A DNA stretch of 64,000 nt, from assembly GCF_021023135.1 (NCBI RefSeq), contig NZ_PGFV01000002.1:186001-250000 (forward strand). Reading direction: 5' to 3'. Both the position numbers and the translations under genes were made by a program. Positions 1-7,795 of the stretch are shown piece by piece; position 1 is the stretch's first letter, and each line of letters starts with the position of its first letter. Source of the DNA: Brevibacterium sp. CCUG 69071 (GTDB taxonomy: Bacteria > Actinomycetota > Actinomycetes > Actinomycetales > Brevibacteriaceae). Under the pieces are notes generated by a model. The model was not told the DNA's origin and did not search any database. It saw nothing but the letters and a program-made list of their open reading frames with translations.

Positions 1-1
1 C

Positions 2-811
2 CCCAGCCTCATCGCGCTGCACGGCCGCTGGGGCGAGGTGCGCAGGAACTGGAAGACCGTGCTCACCTACGGGCTGGTCTCGATGGCCGGGGTCCAGGGC
101 TTCTACTTCGTCGCCGTCGAACACCTCACCGTGGCCGTGGCGCTGCTGCTCGAGATGACCGCGCCGATGCTCATCGTGTTCTGGATCTGGGCCAGGACCC
201 GCACGCGGCCGGCGACCGTGACCTTCATCGGGGTCGTGGTCTCGCTCATCGGGCTCGTCCTCGTGCTCAACCTCCGTGGCGCGTCGATCAGCATCTTCGG
301 CGTGGTCATGGCGATGGCTGCGGCGGTCTGCCTGGCCAGCTATTTCCTCGTCTCGGCGAAGGACTCGATCAGCATTCCGCCGGTCGCCCTGACCGGCCTG
401 GGAATGGGTGTGGGCGCCCTGACCATGGCGATCATCGTGATCGTCGGAATCATGCCCTCGGGCGTGGTCACCGCCGATGTGGACTTCGGCGGAATCAGGA
501 TGTCTTGGATCGTGCCGATGTCGATGATCGTCCTCTTCACCGTCGGCGCCTACATCACCGGCATCCTCGGACTGCGCTACATCGGGGCGACCGTGGGTTC
601 CTTCGTCAACCTCATCGAGGTGCCGTTCTCCGTCATCGTCGCCTGGCTCGTGCTCTTCGAGATGCCCGCGCCCATCCAGCTCTTCGGCGGCGTGTTCATC
701 CTCGGCGGAGTCGGCTTCATCAAATGGGGCGAGGCGAGACTGGCCCGCCGCGTCGCCCGGCGCCAGGTCGTCGCACGATCCGGCGCCGAAACCTCCCTCA
801 TTACTACCTGA
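2..811 (+). CDS. EamA/DMT-family transporter, 5' end outside window
   Basis: Carboxy-terminal part of a drug/metabolite transporter of the EamA (RhtA-like) type, an inner-membrane exporter of small metabolites or amino acids. The frame is open from base 2 with no stop, so the GTG at 38 is only an internal codon and the true start lies upstream. About seven to eight hydrophobic segments are visible, with the typical conserved run LEMTAPMLIVFW near the start and IGATVGSFVNLIEVPFSV near the end. The TGA stop at 809 lies inside a 58-bp palindromic repeat, so that element supplies the end of the reading frame. Substrate cannot be told. Confidence 0.85.
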   Translation, partial: PSLIALHGRWGEVRRNWKTVLTYGLVSMAGVQGFYFVAVEHLTVAVALLLEMTAPMLIVFWIWARTRTRPATVTFIGVVVSLIGLVLVLNLRGASISIFGVVMAMAAAVCLASYFLVSAKDSISIPPVALTGLGMGVGALTMAIIVIVGIMPSGVVTADVDFGGIRMSWIVPMSMIVLFTVGAYITGILGLRYIGATVGSFVNLIEVPFSVIVAWLVLFEMPAPIQLFGGVFILGGVGFIKWGEARLARRVARRQVVARSGAETSLITT

Positions 812-860
812 CGGGGGCCCAGCAACCTGGCGCCACGTAGCTGGGCACCCGTCAGGTAGT
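803..860. repeat. 58-bp palindromic repeat, copy 1 (imperfect)
   Basis: Outer arms ACTACCTGACGGG (803-815) and CCCGTCAGGTAGT (848-860) are perfectly complementary, and the inner arms GCCCAGC and GCTGGGC also pair. The same 58-bp element recurs as a perfect palindrome at 2594-2651. It overlaps the stop codon of the EamA gene and lies just before the ABC-F gene. It could act as a hairpin terminator, but no T tract follows. A dispersed REP-like element is equally possible. Confidence 0.8.
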
Positions 861-903
861 TCGGGGCGTACTCGGTGACGAGAAGCGTTGATAGGTTGTC
901 TCT

Positions 904-2583
904 ATGGGCCATATAGAGATCAATGACGTCTCGTGCACACTCGCCGATGGCCGACATCTCCTCGGCTCCGTCTCCTTCCGTGTCGGGGACGGGGCCAAGG
1001 CCGCGCTCATCGGTGCCAACGGCGCGGGGAAGACCACTCTGCTCAGGCTGCTGACCGGGGAGATCACCCCGGACGAAGGCTCTGTCTCCCACACCGGCAG
1101 CGTCGGCCTGATGCGCCAGTTCATCACCGCCGCCACCGTCGCCGAGGCGCTCGAAGAGGTGGCACCGCAGCGCATCCGAAAGGCGGCCGCTCAGGTCCGC
1201 CGGGCCGAGGAGCGTCTGCTCGGGCCCGACGGCGACTCGACGAACGTGCAGATGGCCTACGCCGCCGCGCTCGGGCAGTGGGGTGAAGTCGGAGGCTACG
1301 AGGCGGAGGTGCTGTGGGACACCTGCACCACCTCGGCGCTGGGAATGTCCTTCGATCGCTGCCGGGACCGGTCGACTCAGACCCTGTCCGGAGGGGAGCA
1401 GAAGCGGCTCATCCTCGAGGCCCTGCTGCGCGGCGGTGATGATGTCCTCGTCCTCGACGAACCGGACAACTTCCTCGACGTTCCCGGCAAACGGTGGCTG
1501 GAGGACCAGCTGCGGGACACGGACAAGTCCGTCCTCTTCGTCTCCCACGATCGCGAGCTGCTGGCCAGGGCCGCCTCGGAGATCATCACCCTCGAACTCT
1601 CCGCCGCCGGGAACACCGCCTGGACTCACCCGGGCGGCTTCGAAAGCTACCACGCGGCCCGACAGTCCCGGTTCGACCGCCTCGAGGAGCTGCGCAAGCG
1701 GTGGGACGAGGAGCATGCGAAGCTGCGCGCGCTGGTACAGATGTACAAGCAGAAGGCCGCGTACAACTCGGACATGACGTCCCGGTATCGGGCGGCGCAG
1801 ACCAGACTCGAGCGCTTCGAGATCGCCGGGCCGCCCGAGGCGATGCCGCGTGAGCAGAACCTGGGCATGCGTCTGAGCGGCGGGCGGACCGGGAAGATCG
1901 CCATCCGCGCCCACGGCCTCGAACTGACGAACCTCATGCTGCCCTTCGACCTCGAGGTCCACTACGGGGACCGGGTCGCGGTGCTCGGTTCGAACGGCTC
2001 GGGCAAGTCCCACTTCCTGCGCCTGCTCGCCGCCGGCGGCACCGACCCGGAGCCGGAGCACCGACCGGTCTCCGATGTCGAGATCGCTCCGGTCGAGCAT
2101 GCGGGGCGGGTGAAGCTGGGGGCCAGAGTCCGTCCGGGCTGGTTCGCGCAGACGCACGGCCGGCCGGACCTGCACGGTCGCACTCTGCTCGACATCCTCC
2201 ATCGCGGGGACGAGCATCGCAACGGTCTTCCCCGGGAACCGGCCTCACGAGCGCTCGCCCGCTATGAGCTCGCCGGGGCGGCAGAGCAGACCTTCGACTC
2301 GCTCTCGGGCGGGCAGCAGGCGCGCGTGCAGATCCTCCTGCTCGAACTGGCCGGGGCGACCCTGCTGCTGCTCGACGAACCGACGGACAACCTCGACCTC
2401 GTCTCCGCCGAAGCGCTGCAGGATGCGCTGGCGGCCTTCGACGGCACGGTACTGGCCGTCACCCACGACCGCTGGTTCGCCCGGGACTTCGACCGATTCC
2501 TCGTCTTCGGATCCGACGGCGAGGTCTTTGAGTCGACGACCCCGGTGTGGGATGAGGGACGCGTGGCGCGCAATCGCTGGTGA
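904..2583 (+). CDS. ABC-F family ATPase (duplicated ATP-binding cassette protein)
   Basis: Soluble protein with two ABC ATPase domains and no membrane segment, as in ABC-F factors that act at the ribosome; some confer resistance to ribosome-targeting antibiotics. Domain 1: Walker A GANGAGKTT (about residues 38-46), signature LSGGEQKRL (about 161), Walker B VLVLDEPD (about 181). An inter-domain linker rich in Arg/Lys/Glu (about 255-315) precedes domain 2: Walker A GSNGSGKSH (about 362), LSGGQQARV (about 467), LLLLDEPTD (about 489). The 559-residue length fits the family. ATG at 904 has no Shine-Dalgarno sequence; TAGGTT ends 6 nt upstream, so a leaderless mRNA is possible. Flanked on both sides by the 58-bp palindrome. 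Whether it is a resistance or housekeeping factor is not decidable here. Confidence 0.9.
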   Translation: MGHIEINDVSCTLADGRHLLGSVSFRVGDGAKAALIGANGAGKTTLLRLLTGEITPDEGSVSHTGSVGLMRQFITAATVAEALEEVAPQRIRKAAAQVRRAEERLLGPDGDSTNVQMAYAAALGQWGEVGGYEAEVLWDTCTTSALGMSFDRCRDRSTQTLSGGEQKRLILEALLRGGDDVLVLDEPDNFLDVPGKRWLEDQLRDTDKSVLFVSHDRELLARAASEIITLELSAAGNTAWTHPGGFESYHAARQSRFDRLEELRKRWDEEHAKLRALVQMYKQKAAYNSDMTSRYRAAQTRLERFEIAGPPEAMPREQNLGMRLSGGRTGKIAIRAHGLELTNLMLPFDLEVHYGDRVAVLGSNGSGKSHFLRLLAAGGTDPEPEHRPVSDVEIAPVEHAGRVKLGARVRPGWFAQTHGRPDLHGRTLLDILHRGDEHRNGLPREPASRALARYELAGAAEQTFDSLSGGQQARVQILLLELAGATLLLLDEPTDNLDLVSAEALQDALAAFDGTVLAVTHDRWFARDFDRFLVFGSDGEVFESTTPVWDEGRVARNRW

Positions 2584-2593
2584 GTCTCCCAGA

Positions 2594-2651
2594 ACTACCT
2601 GACGGGGGCCTAGCAACGTGGCGCCACGTTGCTAGGCCCCCGTCAGGTAGT
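2594..2651. repeat. 58-bp perfect palindrome, copy 2
   Basis: Bases 2594-2622 are the exact reverse complement of 2623-2651, with centre GTGGC|GCCAC and no loop. Compared with copy 1 at 803-860, the inner arms change from GCCCAGC/GCTGGGC to GCCTAGC/GCTAGGC, a compensated pair change. It sits 11 bp after the ABC-F stop codon and 13 bp before the duplicated helicase tail, so it may serve as the ABC-F terminator. Confidence 0.85.
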
Positions 2652-2664
2652 AGTTAGAAGGGAG

Positions 2665-2718
2665 TCAGCGCACCTCGATGTCGTAGCCGTAGCCCTGCTC
2701 GGTGAGGAAGCGGCGACG
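2665..2718 (-). pseudogene. Duplicated 3' tail of the XPB helicase gene (left island boundary)
   Basis: Read on the minus strand, these 54 bases encode the last 17 residues (ending GYGYDIEVR) plus stop of the helicase whose intact copy ends at 9802. Identity is 54 of 54 and breaks off exactly at base 2718, where unrelated sequence running into the acyl-CoA dehydrogenase gene begins. There is no start codon or remaining body, so it is a non-functional remnant marking a junction. Confidence 0.9.
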
Positions 2719-2725
2719 GAATTGT

Positions 2726-3895
2726 TCAGTAGCTGCGAGGTAGTCCGAGGACCTTGGTGCCGAGGTAGTTGAGGACCATCTCCTGGCTGACGGGGGCGAT
2801 TTTCATCAGACGGACCTCACGCAGATACCGACCGACGTGGTACTCCTCGGAGTACCCCATTCCTCCGTGAACCTGGACAGCCCTGTCGGCGGCATCGACT
2901 CCGGCCTCGGCGCACAGGTACTTCGCGGTGTTCGCTTCCCGGCCGCTGGGCAGACCCTGATCGTAGGTCCAGGTAGCTTTGCGCAATGCGAGTTCGGCGG
3001 CATCGAGCTTGGCGAGGGAGTCAGCGAGAGGAAACTGTAGGCCTTGGTTCATCCCGATAGGACGGTCGAAGACGACGCGCTCGTTCGCGTATTTCGCAGC
3101 CTTGGCTAAAGCGGCACGGCCGATTCCCAGCGCTTCGGCGGCGATGAGCATGCGCTCGGGATTGAGCCCGTCGAGGAGGTATTTGAAGCCTTCGCCTTCC
3201 GCGCCGACCCGATGGGCCTCGGGGATCACCAGATTGTCGATCACGAGTTCATTGGAGGTAACGGCATTGCGGCCGATCTTCCGTATCGGCGTGATCTGCA
3301 CATGCTCGCGGTCGAGATCGGTGAAGAAGAGTGTCAGTCCGTCGGTCGGTCGGTCGACGTCCTCGCGTTTCGTTGTTCTGGCCAGGAGCAGGATCTTGTC
3401 GGATTCCATTGCCTTGGAGATCCACACCTTACGGCCGTTGACGAAGTATTCGGCGCCTCGGCGCTGGGCGAAGGTCGTCACCCGGGTAGTGTCGAGACCG
3501 GCGTCCGGCTCAGTGACGCCGAAGCACACATGGATCTTCCCCTCGGCGATCTGCGGAAGATTGGCCTTCTTGAGCTCATCGCTGCCATGCTTGATCACAG
3601 GGTGGAGGCCGAAGATCGTCATGTGGATCGCGCTGGCCGCATTCATTGCGCCTCCGGCCGCCGCGACGGATTCAAGGAGCAGTGTCGCTTCGGTGATACC
3701 CAGTCCGTGTCCGCCGAATTCCGTGGGAGTCGTCAGGCCGAGCCAGCCCTTCTCTGCGAGGAGATTGTAGAACTCGATGGGGAACTCGTGGTCGGCGTCC
3801 TTCGCCGCCCAGTATTCGTCGTCGAAATGACTGACGATCTCCTCGGCCGCCTCTCGAATCATCAGCTGGTCGTCAGTCAGTGCGAAATCCGCCAT
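2726..3895 (-). CDS. Acyl-CoA dehydrogenase
   Basis: FAD-dependent acyl-CoA dehydrogenase of 389 residues, the usual family length. Visible are the substrate/flavin region CFGVTEPDAGLDTT, the interdomain WISKA, and the C-terminal QVHGGMGYSEEYHVGRY signature. The glutamate of the YEGT motif used as base in short/medium-chain enzymes is absent (here KIAPVSQEM), but LNPERMLIAAEALG carries the helix-G glutamate used by isovaleryl- and long-chain-type enzymes. I chose ATG 3895 because AAAGGAGA lies 6 nt upstream; an earlier GTG at 3916 lacks a ribosome site. Divergent from the GntR gene over an operator-like palindrome. Probably oxidises the CoA ester made by the CoA transferase of the same island; substrate unknown. 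Confidence 0.9.
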   Translation of the reverse strand: MADFALTDDQLMIREAAEEIVSHFDDEYWAAKDADHEFPIEFYNLLAEKGWLGLTTPTEFGGHGLGITEATLLLESVAAAGGAMNAASAIHMTIFGLHPVIKHGSDELKKANLPQIAEGKIHVCFGVTEPDAGLDTTRVTTFAQRRGAEYFVNGRKVWISKAMESDKILLLARTTKREDVDRPTDGLTLFFTDLDREHVQITPIRKIGRNAVTSNELVIDNLVIPEAHRVGAEGEGFKYLLDGLNPERMLIAAEALGIGRAALAKAAKYANERVVFDRPIGMNQGLQFPLADSLAKLDAAELALRKATWTYDQGLPSGREANTAKYLCAEAGVDAADRAVQVHGGMGYSEEYHVGRYLREVRLMKIAPVSQEMVLNYLGTKVLGLPRSY

Positions 3896-3920
3896 GCCCG
3901 TCTCCTTTGAACGCATTTAA

Positions 3921-3931
3921 TGGTAGTACCA
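3921..3931. promoter_or_regulatory. GntR/FadR-type operator candidate TGGTAGTACCA
   Basis: TGGT-N3-ACCA lies between the divergent acyl-CoA dehydrogenase and GntR genes. FadR-subfamily regulators typically bind TGGT-Nx-ACCA sites, and a second such site sits in front of dctP at 4821. Next to it, reading toward the dehydrogenase, is a TATATT sequence that could be its -10. Autoregulation and control of the island by the adjacent GntR protein is inferred. Confidence 0.55.
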
Positions 3932-3976
3932 ATATAGAATGTATCGTACGCCGTCGCCCAGCGCCAGGGGAGCCCA

Positions 3977-4675
3977 TTGGACACCACCGAAACCGCCCGA
4001 TTCGTCACTGCTCTGCGCTCGAGGATCCTCGCCGGAGAGCTGCCGGACGGAGCGCGGCTCGAGTCCGAGCGCGAGCTGGCCCTGCGCCACGGGCTGAGTC
4101 GGACCACCATTCGTGCCGGTCTCCAGACGCTGGAGGCCTCGGGGCTCATCTCACGGCGAGTGGGCCGTGCAGGCGGCAGCTTCGTGTCGCTGCCGACAGG
4201 AGATTCCGTCGCCAACTCGCTTCAGCTGGTCATCGGGGCCGGCGGCATCTCCGGTCCGGACCTCATGGAGACACGTCTGGCGATCGAGCCGATGTGCGCC
4301 GAACTTGCTGCCGAACGGATGGGGAAGGACGGACTCTCTGAGCTCTCGGACATTCAGTCCGAGATGGTCTCGGCAATGCGCGTTGTCGGAAATCCTTCAA
4401 ACCGTCAGCGGTTTTTGACGGCGAATGCCAGGTTTCACCTGCGGATCGCCTATGGCAGCGGGAACGCGGCTTTGGCGGCGATCCTCCGCGGCCTCATCGA
4501 CCCGATCGAGAAACTGATTGACGACCCCGAGACCCTCGGTGAAACTCAGCTCCGCGAGCTGGTCCGGGCTCACGAGGCGATATGCTCCGCACTCCAGGAC
4601 CGGAACGGTCCGCGAGCGCGCGCGGTCATGCGCAAGCACCTGCAGGCACATCTCGCCCTCAATGGCCGCTATTGA
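3977..4675 (+). CDS. GntR-family transcriptional regulator (FadR/FCD subfamily)
   Basis: 232 residues: an N-terminal winged helix (LPDGARLESERELALRHGLS, about residues 19-38, then TTIRAGLQTLEASGLISRR) and an all-helical FCD effector domain with the typical DLMETRLAIEPMCAELAA segment and the later conserved FHLRIAYGSGN. TTG at 3977 is chosen because AGGGGAG precedes it by 5-6 nt and no better start exists. It lies between and probably represses the divergent dehydrogenase gene and the dctPQM-CoA transferase operon, with the transported acid or its CoA ester as likely inducer. Confidence 0.88.
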   Translation: MDTTETARFVTALRSRILAGELPDGARLESERELALRHGLSRTTIRAGLQTLEASGLISRRVGRAGGSFVSLPTGDSVANSLQLVIGAGGISGPDLMETRLAIEPMCAELAAERMGKDGLSELSDIQSEMVSAMRVVGNPSNRQRFLTANARFHLRIAYGSGNAALAAILRGLIDPIEKLIDDPETLGETQLRELVRAHEAICSALQDRNGPRARAVMRKHLQAHLALNGRY

Positions 4676-4787
4676 ACAGGCCTTCCTGCGGCAGGCGGGC
4701 TGGATCGGGGTCTCTGCTTGCTCAACTCTGCGCAAATTGCTCCTCATGGCCTCCGTGTCGCCTGCTCTTGCGACGATGTGAAAGCTG

Positions 4788-4833
4788 TTGACATGCCTCA
4801 GTCCTCGATTAGACTGTTCGTGGTTACGTACCA
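4788..4833 (+). promoter_or_regulatory. dctP promoter with overlapping GntR operator candidate
   Basis: TTGACA at 4788-4793 and TAGACT at 4810-4815 (16-nt spacer) form a good sigma-70-like promoter. TGGTTACGTACCA at 4821-4833, of the TGGT-N5-ACCA form, covers the expected transcription start, the position for a repressor. The transcript would have a roughly 40-nt leader ending in the GGAGG ribosome site at 4852. Confidence 0.6.
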
Positions 4834-4860
4834 GCATTCGTATATACCAATGGAGGTGTA

Positions 4861-5928
4861 ATGCCTGTACGACCTGGCCGATTGGCCAAAATGATTACAG
4901 CAGTTGCTCTCGCACTGACCCTGCTCGGACTCTCGGCCTGTTCCGCTGAGACCGAAGACGACGTCGAAAATCTGAGCCTGGCCGACAGTTATGCGCCCAC
5001 ACACATCTTCGCCGAATCGGGTGTGAAGGTGTTCATGGACGAACTATCCCAGAAATCCGGCGGTGGAGTTTCCTTCGACTACTACCCGGCCGGTCAGATG
5101 GGAACACCTCGCGATCTCGTCTCACTCAACCGATCGGATGTACTCGATATCGCCCCAGCTTCTCCGGCGTACCTGGCCGACCAACTGCCGCTGTCCAGCG
5201 TCTCCGATCTGCCCGGGCTGGTCGAAGACTCCTGCACCGGTGCGCAGGCTCTGTTCGACATGATGTCGCCCGGGGGGATCCTCTATGAACAGGAGTACGA
5301 GCCTCGGGGCCTGCGACCCCTGTGGGTCTCCGTGTTGCCCAGCTACGAGATACTTACCGTCGACCGGACGATCAACTCGCCTGAGGACCTGCACGGGCTC
5401 AACATCAGAACCTCGGGCGGGGCGCTCGATGCCACGCTTGATGCTCTGGGCGCCGCAGCGGTGAGCATGCCGGCCTCCGACGCCTACGAGGCGCTCTCAC
5501 GCAAGACCGTCGACGGCGTCGCCTTTCCCTTCATCAGCGTACTGCCGTACAAACTGCAGGAGGTGCTCGGCCATTCGACGACGGGGCTGAATATCGGTGC
5601 CTTCGCGATCCCCTATGTGATTAATGAGGACACCTGGGACCGTCTGAGTCCACAGATTCAGAAGAGGATCGAACGGGCCGGCAAAGATGCTCAGACGAGC
5701 CTCTGTGCTGCCGTGAACACCGATACTCCGGCGGCCATCGACACCATCAGGGGAAGCGGTGTCGAGTTCAACACCCCCGACGCCGAAGGAATGGACGCAT
5801 TCGACGAAAAGCTGGCCCCTGCCCGAAAGCGCTGGGCCGAGAACATGGATTCCATTGGGAAGCCGGGCACGGAGGTTCTCCGCACGTATGAAGACAATTT
5901 GGCTCGGTACGAAGGAGCATCGAAATGA
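4861..5928 (+). CDS. dctP: TRAP transporter substrate-binding protein, DctP family (lipoprotein)
   Basis: Extracytoplasmic receptor of a TRAP transporter, 355 residues. A lipoprotein signal peptide is visible (positive start, hydrophobic VALALTLLGL, lipobox LSAC with Cys near residue 27), as expected in a Gram-positive organism. The family's conserved region with the carboxylate-binding arginine appears as LHGLNIRTSGG (about residues 178-188). GGAGG lies 5 nt before the ATG. First gene of dctP-Q-M-CoA transferase, overlapping dctQ by 4 bp. It should capture an organic acid; the exact ligand is not readable. Confidence 0.9.
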   Translation: MPVRPGRLAKMITAVALALTLLGLSACSAETEDDVENLSLADSYAPTHIFAESGVKVFMDELSQKSGGGVSFDYYPAGQMGTPRDLVSLNRSDVLDIAPASPAYLADQLPLSSVSDLPGLVEDSCTGAQALFDMMSPGGILYEQEYEPRGLRPLWVSVLPSYEILTVDRTINSPEDLHGLNIRTSGGALDATLDALGAAAVSMPASDAYEALSRKTVDGVAFPFISVLPYKLQEVLGHSTTGLNIGAFAIPYVINEDTWDRLSPQIQKRIERAGKDAQTSLCAAVNTDTPAAIDTIRGSGVEFNTPDAEGMDAFDEKLAPARKRWAENMDSIGKPGTEVLRTYEDNLARYEGASK

Positions 5929-6518
5929 GTGCACGGACCGGCGGATCTGGTTCCGCTCTCATCACCGGAATCAAGCTCGCAAGCGTGTCCTTGGCCGGAA
6001 CGGCGATCGTCGTCATGGCCGCGATCATGCTTGCCGAGGCCATCATGCGCTATGTCTTCAGCGAGCCTCTGGGGTGGAACATCAGCGCAGTCGAACGGAT
6101 CCTCATGCCGATCTCCGTCTTCCTCGCCCTGCCCTGGCTATACGTGACTGCAGGGCATGTGAGCGCAGAGATCGTCTACGACCGTTTCCCGTCCTCATGG
6201 CGAAAGGCTGCCCGTATCATCGGCCACCTCCTCCTTCTCACCATCGCGGCCGCGATGGCGTGGGGAGGCATGGTCACGGTCATCGACTCCTTCGTTCTCT
6301 CAGACGCGCCGCCGCCCGGCTCGAGTGAGGTCCCCATCCCAAGCTGGATCTGGCAACTGAGCCAACCAGTCGGAGCCGCTGCCCTCTTCCTGGTCGCCCT
6401 CCTCGACAGCCGCCGTGCTGTGATCGAGGACAGGGCGTTGGAGGACACCGAAGGTAATGAAGCGGCGCTCATCGCCGCCGCGACAGAAGACAGCGACGAC
6501 GGCGGTGGCCAGGCATGA
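5925..6518 (+). CDS. dctQ: TRAP transporter small permease (DctQ)
   Basis: 197 residues with four hydrophobic segments in the DctQ pattern, including the family motif region MRYVFSEPLGWNISAVERIL after the first helix and LPWLYVTAGHVSAEIVYDRFP. The start overlaps the dctP stop (ATGA) and the end overlaps dctM in the same way, so the three subunits are translationally coupled. The C-terminus carries an acidic tail (TEDSDDGGGQA). Partner of the large permease at the membrane. Confidence 0.88.
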   Translation: MSARTGGSGSALITGIKLASVSLAGTAIVVMAAIMLAEAIMRYVFSEPLGWNISAVERILMPISVFLALPWLYVTAGHVSAEIVYDRFPSSWRKAARIIGHLLLLTIAAAMAWGGMVTVIDSFVLSDAPPPGSSEVPIPSWIWQLSQPVGAAALFLVALLDSRRAVIEDRALEDTEGNEAALIAAATEDSDDGGGQA

Positions 6519-7795
6519 TCGCAGTCATCATCAGCATCATTCTGCTCGTCCTCATCCTCATTCGAGTTCCGATCCCCTTCGCCATCCTCGGTGCCGCCGG
6601 CATCGGCCTCCTGTGGGTCGGTGGCCTGAGCAATCTCATCGGCATCGTCGAGGTCATTCCAATGAGCTCCATCGGAAGCAACTCGTTGGCGGCGATCCCG
6701 CTATTCATCTTCATGGCCCACCTCGTGCTCAAGAGCGGAGTCCTCGCGTCGCTGTTCACTTCGGCGAGCACGATCATCGGACGGGTCCGCGGCGGAACCG
6801 GCATAGCCGCCGTTCTGGCCGGGGCCGGGTTCGCCGCCGTCTCGGGATCTTCGACGGCTGCGGCCGCCACGCTGGCTCATACGTCGACCGAGACGATGCA
6901 AAAACAGGGATACAGCAAACAGCTCGCCAGCGGAACGGTCGCCAGCGCAGGAACCCTGGCGGCGATGATCCCGCCCTCCATCCTCCTGGTCTTCTATGCG
7001 ATCACCGCCGAGACCAGTGTCGGCAAGACTCTGCTGGCCGGGGTGATTCCGGGAGTCCTCATGAGCATCGGGCTGGCGTTGACGGTGTGGGTGATGGGGC
7101 TCCGCGGACATGCTCCGGCGACCCCGGCAACACCGTGGAGGGCGAAGCTCAGGGCTGTCTCGGGTCTACTGCCGATCATCTTCCTCTTCCTGCTCGTCGT
7201 CGGCACAGTGTTCCTCGGCATCGCCACCGCCACCGAGGCGGCCGCTCTGGGCTGCCTCGGCGGGTTCCTGCTCATGCTGTGGAAGAGAACCGTTTCCTGG
7301 ACAAATCTGAGAGCGGCAGTTGTGGGCACCGTCTCGAGCAGTGCGATGATCCTCTCTATCGTTTTTGCCGCACACGTCTTCGGCATCTTCCTGACGCAGA
7401 CGCGGGTGACGCCGCACGTGATCGATTTCGTTGAGAGCCTGCCGGTGCCCGCGATCGTCGTTGTGATCATCTTCGCCTTCATCTATCTGGTGCTCGGATT
7501 CTTCATGGATCAGATGGCGATCATCGCGCTCACGGTCCCCGTCACCCTTCCCGTGGTCGAGGCTATGGGCTTCGACCCGATCTGGTTCGGCATCATCGTG
7601 ATCCTCCTCGCCGAGATAGGACTCATCACTCCCCCCTTGGGGCTGAACGCATTCGTCGTGTCCAGGGCCGCGAACATCCGAGTCGAGACGGTCTTCCTCG
7701 GTTCGGTGCCCTTCATCATCGCGATGCTCATCGTGACGGCCCTGGTCTTCGTGTTCCCCGATCTTTCATTGCTCCTGACAACAAGCGTGAAATGA
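6515..7795 (+). CDS. dctM: TRAP transporter large permease (DctM)
   Basis: 426 residues with about twelve hydrophobic segments. Typical DctM features are the N-terminal IRVPIPFAILGAAGIGLLW, the GSSTAAAATLA stretch, AMIPPSILLVFYA, and the late LVLGFFMDQMAIIALTVPV followed by LITPPLGLNAFV. It is the ion-coupled translocation subunit working with DctQ and DctP. Starts on an ATGA overlap with dctQ and overlaps the CoA-transferase gene by ATGA. Confidence 0.92.
   Translation: MIAVIISIILLVLILIRVPIPFAILGAAGIGLLWVGGLSNLIGIVEVIPMSSIGSNSLAAIPLFIFMAHLVLKSGVLASLFTSASTIIGRVRGGTGIAAVLAGAGFAAVSGSSTAAAATLAHTSTETMQKQGYSKQLASGTVASAGTLAAMIPPSILLVFYAITAETSVGKTLLAGVIPGVLMSIGLALTVWVMGLRGHAPATPATPWRAKLRAVSGLLPIIFLFLLVVGTVFLGIATATEAAALGCLGGFLLMLWKRTVSWTNLRAAVVGTVSSSAMILSIVFAAHVFGIFLTQTRVTPHVIDFVESLPVPAIVVVIIFAFIYLVLGFFMDQMAIIALTVPVTLPVVEAMGFDPIWFGIIVILLAEIGLITPPLGLNAFVVSRAANIRVETVFLGSVPFIIAMLIVTALVFVFPDLSLLLTTSVK

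Noticed and set aside
577..2217. Long open frame antisense to the ABC-F gene (546 codons)
   Set aside because: Antisense to a gene with complete ABC motifs; long spurious frames are expected in GC-rich DNA and its translation is low-complexity Gly/Val/Arg without domain signs.
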